Assembly (NCBI RefSeq): GCF_033978795.1
Contig: NC_084613.1
Coordinates: 1,701,324 to 1,765,323, forward strand
Direction: 5' to 3'
Length of the DNA: 64,000 bases
Source: Nerophis ophidion
Taxonomy: Eukaryota > Chordata > Actinopteri > Syngnathiformes > Syngnathidae
Positions 51,101-60,900 of the stretch are shown in pieces (within the stretch, counting starts at the first letter, position 1; each line of letters begins with the position of its first letter). The translations under genes and the position numbers were made by a program. The notes under the pieces were generated by a model. The model was not told where the DNA came from. It ran no database searches and saw nothing but the letters and a program-made list of their open reading frames with translations.

Positions 51101-54100
51101 GCCTTTAGCAACACAAACATAGCCGGTGTTTCATTGTTTACATTCCCGAAAGATGACAGTCAAGCTTTACTATGGAACAGAGCGGTCAAGTGAACACGGT
51201 TGGATTGGACCACACACACAAAGTACAGTGTATTATGCAGCCATCATTTCGAAAGATCGTGTTTCGAAGAGAACCCTTGCGAAGGTCAGAGATGGGCATC
51301 GCCACCACCCGTCGACTGGTGCTGAAGAAAGGTGCGGGGCCGACCTTCAGGTTGTACAGGTACAACCATATAATCTCACTAAAACACAAGTAACACAATA
51401 AGCAGATAAGGGATTTTCCAGAATTATCCTAGTAATTTTGTCTAATAACATCTGAATCGCTCCCACTGTATAGTCTTTTTTTTTTCTTTTTTTTTTGTAG
51501 TCCTTCACTCTCACTTTCCTCATCCACGAATCTTTCATCCTCGCTCAAATTAAAGGGGAAATTGTCGCTTTCTCGGTCCGAATTGCTCTCGCTGCTGGTG
51601 GCCATGATTGTAAACAATGTTCAGATGTGAGGAGCTCCACAACCCGTGACGTCACGCACACATCGTCTGCTACTTCCGGTACAGGCAAGGCTTTTTTATT
51701 AGCAACCAAAAGTCGAGTCAGTGGGCATACATGACACGTGTGGTCACGACCTTCCCGATACCACCAAAAATTTCGGAAAAATCGGAGTATCCATAAGGAG
51801 GTGATCATCAAAAATTTCAGGAAGATTGGTGCATTTAGAAATATGTTATGACGGATAGAATTTTTCACCACAAGGGGGCGATAATGAAACCGCAATAGTC
51901 AAACATTTGTGTCCCACCCAACACGTCGACACACCATCAAACATGTCAGGAATATCCGATCTTATGTAAGAAAGTTGTGAAGTGAAGTGAAGTACAGTGG
52001 GGCATAAAAGTATTTAGTCAGCCAGCGATTGTGCAAGTTCTCCCACTTCAAATGATGACAGAGGTCTGTCATTTTCATCATAGGTACACTTCAACTGGGA
52101 GAGACAGAATGTGGAAAAAAAACATCCAGGAATTCACATTGTAGGAATTTTAAAGAATTTATTTGTAAATGATGGTGGAAAATAAGTATTTGGTCAAGCA
52201 TTCAAAGCTCTCACTGATGGAAGGAGGTTTTGGCTCCAAATCTCAGGATACATGGCCCCATTCTTTCTTTCCTTAACACGGATCAATCGTCCTGTCCCCT
52301 TAGCAGAAAAACAGCCCCAAAGCATGATGTTTCCACCCCCATGCTTCACAGTAGGTGTGGTGTTCTTGGGATGCAACTCAGTATTCTTCTTCCTCCAAAC
52401 ACCACCAGTTGAGTTTATAGCAAAACAAATTCATGGATGATACAGCAGAGGATTGGGAGAATGTCATGTGGTCAGATGAAACCAAAATAGAACTTTTTTG
52501 TGTAAACTCAACTTGTTGTGTTTGGAGGAAGAAGAATACATCTTTCTTCTTTGACGTCTCCATTATTCATTGAACAAATTGCAAAAGATTAACCAACACA
52601 GACGTCCATAATACTGTGGAATTTTGCAATGAAAACAGCCGATTAATAGCTGGTCACGATGCTGGAACAAAATGTCCTCTACATTGCGTGACGTCACGCA
52701 CACGCGTCATCATACCGAGACGTTTTCAGCAGGATATTTCGGCGCAAAATTTAAAATTGCCATTTAGTAAACTAAAAATTGGCATGTGTTGCAATGTTAG
52801 GATTTCATCATTGATATATAAACTATCAGACTGCGTGGTCGCTAGTAGTGGCTTTCAGTAGGCCTTTAACTTTAAAAACTGTTCATCTAATTTTGTTTGC
52901 TTTCAGTTGTTTTATTTTTACACTTTTTTATCGACATCAAGCTTAACAAAATGACACAAAACCCTCAAATACACTAGCAACTACTAAACTAGTCATCAAT
53001 TCCAAGTCCCTTTTTCTCCTTCCTGTCAGATAAAGGAGTTGACTGGCAACATAAGGAGTCAGTTTCCGTCCACATCCAGCCTGTCATCCATAGCTGGCAG
53101 CTCTGATCCAGCTCCCCGCAACATTCCACTGAGCGAGACAGCGATGGTGGCCGCCAGCACAAGAGAAGACAGCAAGGCCATTAAAAAGCTGTTGCAGTGG
53201 GTACAGAAGCGAACGCGCAGGTGATTGTGAGCTTCCATTAACACCCAACTCTGGATGACTTTCATCGGTTCACCCCGTCTCAACGTTTGTTGCCTAGGTA
53301 TGGTGTGGCGGTTCAGGACTTTGGCAAGAGCTGGACAAACGGTCTTGCTTTTCTCGCTGTCATCAAGTCTATTGACCCCAGCCTGGTAGACATGAGGAAG
53401 GCCTTGCTAAGGAACGCCAGAGAAAACCTTGAAGACGCTTTCAGGATCGCTCACTACAGCTTGGGTATCCCGCGCCTTCTTGAGCCTGAAGGTAATGTGC
53501 AAAAAAGAAGATTGTGATCTGTAAATCTCCTTGTTGTCCAGGCGGTGACTAAAAAGTATGAGCACTGAGTAGTTCAGCCTCATGAAGCACGACTACAACG
53601 CATTAAATGTGTGATTTCATGTGTAGTGGACTCTCTTAATGTCAAAATCTTATTTAAAAGGTCGTAAATAGTTTTTTTAAGCCCCAGCTATGAAAATATT
53701 CCATTTATAATCAGTGATTCCTGTTGTGCGGAAATTATTTTATTGCAGCAAAGTCCATGATCAATAAACGAGGGACGACCATATAAGATCATAATGATCC
53801 AACACTGCAGAATGTTCCCTTTTCCTTCATTCTGTTTACATCCATGATGGCGATGAATACTGATACCAAACAAGGAACACAATTTCTCCCACTTCTTTGA
53901 TTACAAGCTGTCACTCTCGGGCAGAAAGAAGTGCTACTCATGACCCTGACTGGCTGAAGATAACAGATTTCTTGATTATTTATTCAATGTACATTAAATC
54001 ATTTTGCAGGTTATAAAGACATTTTATTTTCCACATAAACTTCATTGCCTACAGTTTCAACCGCATCACATCAGTTTTATTTGGGCCATGACTTCATTCT

Positions 54101-57100
54101 GTTTGTCCTCAACTGCACACCTTCGGACTCCACCAAAAATGGTATCAGGAACCTGATTTGCTGACTGGATAGTTCCAACAAAAATGAGTCCTTGACATTA
54201 GATTCAGCAATAAAAAGATATCTTTAGCAAAAGCACGATTATGCATTCTCCAAAACCTTCGCCCAGACGAACTCAGACGTGAATTTATTATTTCTGGGGA
54301 ATGTTGGATGAGTTTCAAATTCCGAAGAGAACGTGACTGAGCCTGAATGCTGCTTAACTTTGTCTCTCTTACTTAAAGAAATATGCAACTCTTCACTCTT
54401 TTGCTTTGATTTATTGTGCTAGTCTGATCCTGACTGATGTTGACTGTGGCGGTCTCTTGTGGCCAGAAATGGTAATGCAATAGAGACAGTGTTGCTTTTG
54501 ACTTGGTGCTATGGCTAGGCAGGGGCATCACTACATTTGAAGAACATGGGGGGGGGCTTAGCCCCCAGAAGTTTCCTGGGATGCAAGTGCATGATTTTTG
54601 CACTTGCAATAACTTTCTGGCCCTGTATTAGAAATACACAAGAAAGACTGAATACATCTAAATGGCTGAAAGTAGAAGTGTAAGAAAGCTTTAGTAAGCA
54701 TGAGATGGCCCGAACACGTAAAGACGTGTTGTTGCCTGGAAAAGCTAGCAGCCAACTGGGATCTGAGCCGAGGATGTCTTTGTGGCTTGTGCAGCCCTTT
54801 GAGACACTTGTGATTTAGGGCTATATAAATAAACTTAGATTGATTGATTGAACTTGCAAACAGGAAACGTTGTACAGATGATAGCCGTGTAAACCAACCT
54901 GCACATCACTACAGAGTGGATCTGAAAAGTTTCTGGTGGAAATCCACTTTCTTGCCTGTAAAACAGGAGCTGGATGTCCACCCAAAGACATGTTGTCTGT
55001 GCACAACCTCTTGGATTCACAATTTCTGCACTTGTAATATTTCTTTGCTTACAACTTGTTACTGTACTAGATTTGCACCACAAATACTGAAGACATTGAA
55101 ATGATTGAAAAGCAGTATTGTTAGTCTCTTATTATTACTCTAATGGTAAGTCAAGGCAGGTGTCAAATTCAAGGCCCACAGGCCACACCTTGCCAGTAAG
55201 GATGGTTGATATGGACTATCACAAGAACCTGCCATTTACTGTATAGTGAAAGCGATACAATTCAACATAGAAAAACTCCAATAGAACCCCACCTTTTTTG
55301 ACAATAAGGCTGTCAGTGTATCCACTCTTCAGAGCCCTGGAAACACTACTATGAAATAACAATAAGGCATTAAAGTACGTCAGTTAAGTTTAAGTATCAC
55401 ACCTACACTGCAAAGATGTAGTAGCGTGATGTACTTATGTTGCGTTTGGACCAGATTTTCCTCCAAGGGAATTGCAGTTATTGGTCAATCCCAAGTTCTT
55501 TTGATGACACATAAACTGAGTTTAAATGATCACCAAGAACAGAATAGGTATTTTGCAATGTATTCCAAAGCTTTGGAGAGACCAACCTAAAAAAAACACA
55601 TTCAAATTGCGTCGCCAAGTTGATCTGAAAACATTACGGAAGCGCTGTGTTCTTCAGTATGTCCCTCGCCCCCACCCTCCAGAACGAATACACATGTCTA
55701 TTGTTCTCCTTAGCTGGAGACAGGATGAGATAGGAAAAAGGATTATTGCTACTCCCTGCATTCCAAGCTCAAGGTAGTCCACAGTGTACAATCGGTCATG
55801 AGATGGAGAAAAGATAGAAAGAGTAAAAGATGGAACACTAGCTATTTCAAATATGACTATAGAAAAGAAATAACTCTTAAATATGGATATATGTAGATAT
55901 CTATCTCCGTCTCGTATCATAGGGTACGAAAGTTACTTTTCTTTCAGTCGTATTATAAACATTATTATTATGAGTTTTATATAAGGCTATATTAGTACAC
56001 TTTGATTGATTGAGATAGAGTTATGATGCAACTTCCGTGTGAACTCTCCCACGCTTTGGTTGCATAATTCTGATTCATGATCATGCTTATCATGACTGTC
56101 ATCATTAGTCACCCATCCTGACGGATGCAAGATAAATTGTTTATAAATGAGCAAAAACAGGCAAAAATAATGTTTTAGGAACTCACGTCAATGATCTTCA
56201 CTCATCGCCAACACGCTCTTCAGAGCACACATCGAGGCAAGTGTCCCCTAAACTGCGGGAGACATTGTTAGGACCTGATCAAGGAGGTGACCCCAGGATG
56301 CAGAGACGAGAGGCAAGGTAGAATTACAAAAAGTAATAAGTCAAAAAAGTGCAACAAAAGGCGATGGGGCAGAAGTGCACACCATAAATAAACAAACAAA
56401 AACAGGTTCGTCAGTGGTCGGCAGGGGAAATGGCCAGGGCGCTCTGAGCACAGCAAAAAGTCGAACACAGAATCCTCTTTACCTCAGGGAGGCTAGGAAA
56501 CAAACACAAAGAGGTGAGGGATTACAGGACTAAGGAGAGACAACATACCAGGACTGACAAAGTGAAGCAGGCGCATGCACGTGGGAAGATCAGGAGACAA
56601 CAACCGGCAAGACCCAGCTGTCAGTGACGAGCTTAAATACTTCTAGGTAGAAATTGGTTGCAGGTGTGCCTCGCTGGGGACTAATGGACTGAAGAAAACA
56701 CACATCACCATAAAAGAGAAGGCAGGGAAATGATAAAACACAGCAGACATCTTCTTTCATAATCTTCTCCACAGTGCAGAAAATGTTGACTTTGATTAGA
56801 CAGAATCCTTTCAATGGCCACAAATGCGCCAGACGACTAGAGTTGAAGCATGTCTACTTCTGTAAACTCTGCAGGACCTGCGAAGTCATGACCACATGTC
56901 TGTATTTGCCTCAGTTTGCATTCTCATTTGATGCTGGACACATTTCTTTTGGAATGTGAAGAAAATATAAAAAGATAGGATTTCACAACAAAAATCTAAT
57001 GTGAATTGGAGTTCCTACCCAGCGGTGTTGTGAAGGAAATAAACGTAGCCTTAATTAATGCTGCTGCTGTCTAGCTGGTCCTGGCAAAGGTGAGAGTTAA

Positions 57101-57825
57101 AACACGGACTGGACTTTCAGTATAATAATGCCAGCATTACTGAAGGAACGGATCGGATTGGATAATAAGTACTGTCAAAGGGTCTTTAAATGATTTATAA
57201 TCATAGTAAATAATTACAGGTTATGTTATTTATCAAACTCATATCCTGCATATTTATATTAAAATGTTATGCAATTTTCTGTAAAAACCAAAAACAAAAA
57301 TGAATCCCACTAAATTATTTAGGGGAGGCTTAACAATACCTTGTTGAAAGCCCCCATAAAATAGGCCCTACAACACCCAGGTATTGGTAAGAACCTCACA
57401 TTACGTATTATTGTGATGCTGCATATGATGTGGTGATATCCTACATGTTTGACTGATCGATGTAAAATACTAGTTGTGTATACAGTTTTCAGCCAAATCA
57501 CCCATACATACATTGGTGTGTTTACACAGAACAGGCCAGTGACGTGCGGTGAGGTTCATGGCTGGTGAGGCACTGACTTCATCACAGTCAGATTTATAAA
57601 CATATCAACCCTATAGAGTATCTTATTCACCATTTGATTGGCAGCAGTTGACAGGTTATGTTTGAAAGCTCATATTCTTCCCTGCTTGGCACTCAGCATC
57701 AAGGGTTGGAATCGGGGGTTAAATCACCAAAAATGATTCCCTGCCGCTGCTGCTCACTGCTCCCCTCACCTCCCAGGCGGTGATCAAGGGGATGGGTCAA
57801 ATGCAGAGGACAAATTTCACCACAC

Positions 57826-57911
<86 letters not shown>

Positions 57912-60900
57912 TGACAATCATTGGTACTTTAACTCAATGTAGCAGGTACTTTAGCTAGTATAGTATAGTATAGTATAGTATAAATTACACTTATTATCAT
58001 TATTAGCAATAATACTGCTAACATTAACAATATTAAATAATCACATGTATGTACAAAATAACAAACACGACAGTACACAGTGTTGTCTCCATGACAGGTG
58101 TGACACAGTGTTGTCACTATGACAGGTGTGACACAGTGTTGTCACCATGACAGGTGTGACGCAGTGTTGTCACTATGACAGGTGTGACGCAGTGTTGTCA
58201 CTATGACAGGTGTGACACAGTGTTGTCACTATAACAGGTGTGACACAGTGTTGTCACTATGACAGGTGTGACACAGTGTTGTCACTATGACAGGTGTGAC
58301 ACAGTGTTGTCACTATGACAGGTGTGACACAGTGTTGTCACTATGACAGGTGTGACACAGTGTTGTCACTATGACAGGTGTGACACAGTGTTGTCACTAT
58401 GACAGGTGTGACACAGTGTTGTCACTATGACAGGTGTGACACAGTGTTGTCACTATGACAGGTGTGACACAGTGTTGTCACTATGACAGGTGTGACACAG
58501 TGTTGTCACTATGACAGGTGTGACACAGTGTTGTCACTATGACAGGTGTGACACAGTGTTGTCACTATGACAGGTGTGACACAGTGTTGTCACTATGACG
58601 CCACAATACTCAGTCACCACATTTAAGTACCTAAAATAAAGACTCGACATAAATATAAATTCAATCGGATCAGAAACATTGGAGGAAACGAGATTAAAAC
58701 TGGATGCTAACCATCCATCCATTTTCTACCGCTTATTCCCTTTTGGGATGGCGGGGGGGCGCTGGCGCCTATCTCAGCTACAATCAGGCGGAAGGCGGGG
58801 TACACCCTGGACAAGTCGCCACCTCATCGCAGGGCCAACACAGATAGACAGACAACATTCACACACTAGGGCCAATTTAGTGTTGCCAATCAACCTATCC
58901 CCAGGTGCATGTCTTTGGAGGTGGGAGGAAGCCGGAGTACCCGGAGGGAACCCACGCATTCACGGGGAGAACATGCAAACTCCACACAGAAAGATCCCAA
59001 GTCTGGATACGAACCCAGGACTGCAGGAACTTCGTATTGTGAGGCAGACGCACTAACCCCTCTGCCACCGTGAAGCCCATGCTGATGCTAACCGTGATGC
59101 TAACCGCCCATAGAAAATACATGGGTACGGCTAGTAGCTACTATTAGAAAACAGATAGACTTACCAACTCGGCTTAATATCTCAACATCGACACACTCTT
59201 TCGTCACAACTCGGCCCTGATGGTCGGCACCTATAAGTTTATGATTAGTTAGGACTGCTGTAGTGTAAACAAAATTGTTTTAATGTGGTATATATGTTCG
59301 ACATCGCTAGCATTAGCGTCTGTTATTCCTCTTCATCCAGCGTGTTAGAAGGTTGCAGAAGGCGTGCATGCATGCGTGTGAGTGCATGCATGCGAGTGAG
59401 TGCATACAACTTGTTTACATTCAGACAAGGCAATAGCTTTCGTGGATGTGGATTTCATTTTGGTTTCCGACCTCGAAACTGGAATGCTTGCAACTCTGCT
59501 GTGGCGTCATTCCCAGCTCCGACTTCTGAGGTAAATGGAACATAAGACAATAAGACGGGGGGGTGGGGGACAATTGGGATTCAGCAAAAAGGAGGTAAGA
59601 ACTACCTGTTTTTTTTACCCAGGTTTTACATGGTCTGACTCTCTTCAATATTAGATGGAAAGTTGGAAGGACTTCTGAAAGGCCTGATTCGTTGTTTCCA
59701 AATTGCCACACTATCTTGGTGTTAGCATAACAGTAGTAAATGTTATTTTTGTCTCCTCCAGATGTGACCAGCAATGCACCAGATGAACAGTCCATCATGA
59801 CATACGTGTCACAGTTCCTTGAGCACTTCCCGGGCACAGAGGAGGTACAAATCCATGAATGCACATAAGTGACACGTTTCTGGCATCACATTGCAGAGAA
59901 GCTGTCATCTGATGACGAGTACTGATTCTGGCTTTACCATTTCTCAGCCAAAACAGGCTTACCCGCTGATTGAAAGGAGCACCTCCATGGGCCGACTCAA
60001 CTTCCGTAACGCCGACCTGCACCACTTGGTGAATAATGCTCACTCTGGCCGAGTGAAGGACAGGTTCTTAATGTTCCAGAAGGACTCTGCACAACCTCCA
60101 TCCAAAATCTTGTGTTCGTCCATGTCAGAGGACAGAGGGGGCATGTCACCAGCTATTAAACCAGCCATGTCTCGCACTTGGTTTAGTGAAGACTTCTTGG
60201 CTGATTCCCCCTTCACAAAAGACAGTTTGAGCAGCGTGGAAGAAAACCTGAAAGAACCGACAGAAGATGTCTCAACCAGCTCCATGGAGGACTCCCAGCT
60301 GAATGATCCTCACTCTCCCATTGACTCGACATTACCTGAGTTAGTGACAACTGAATCCGTCATGGGCGATTCAGCTATTAACTCTCCAGATTCCTGGGTG
60401 GAGAGCGAGGAATGTGCTGTTCCTGTGAAGAGCCAGAGTGACAGTTTACTGTATGATTGCACGACACCTTGGGATGTTTACCGTGCTATTCCCGTGAAAA
60501 TTACGACCGTTGATGGAGGTTTTGTCCACCTTGCGGAGAAAGTGCTAGATGACCAGTCAATGGCTGAGTCATTTATTGATGAAGGAGTCTTTTCACTCAA
60601 CTCCTTAAGTAGTATGCAAGACGAAATTCTAGGCACCAGAGAGAAAAAGGTGCTGGACAATGACATGGTCAAAGAAAAGAATGAGGTAAATCTCGAGAGC
60701 CATAAAGACTTTTCACCGAAACCGTTGAAAGAACTTGAATTGGACAACGAGCGTGAGAAAACAGATTGTCATTATCAACAAATTGATGCAAGTTATTGTC
60801 AAAAAGAAGAAATATCCATAGAAGAATCTCCTTTTGAAAAATCATCATCCTTTGGAGGTGGTAATCAGCCGGAAAGTGATGATTCTAACCAATTCCAAAA

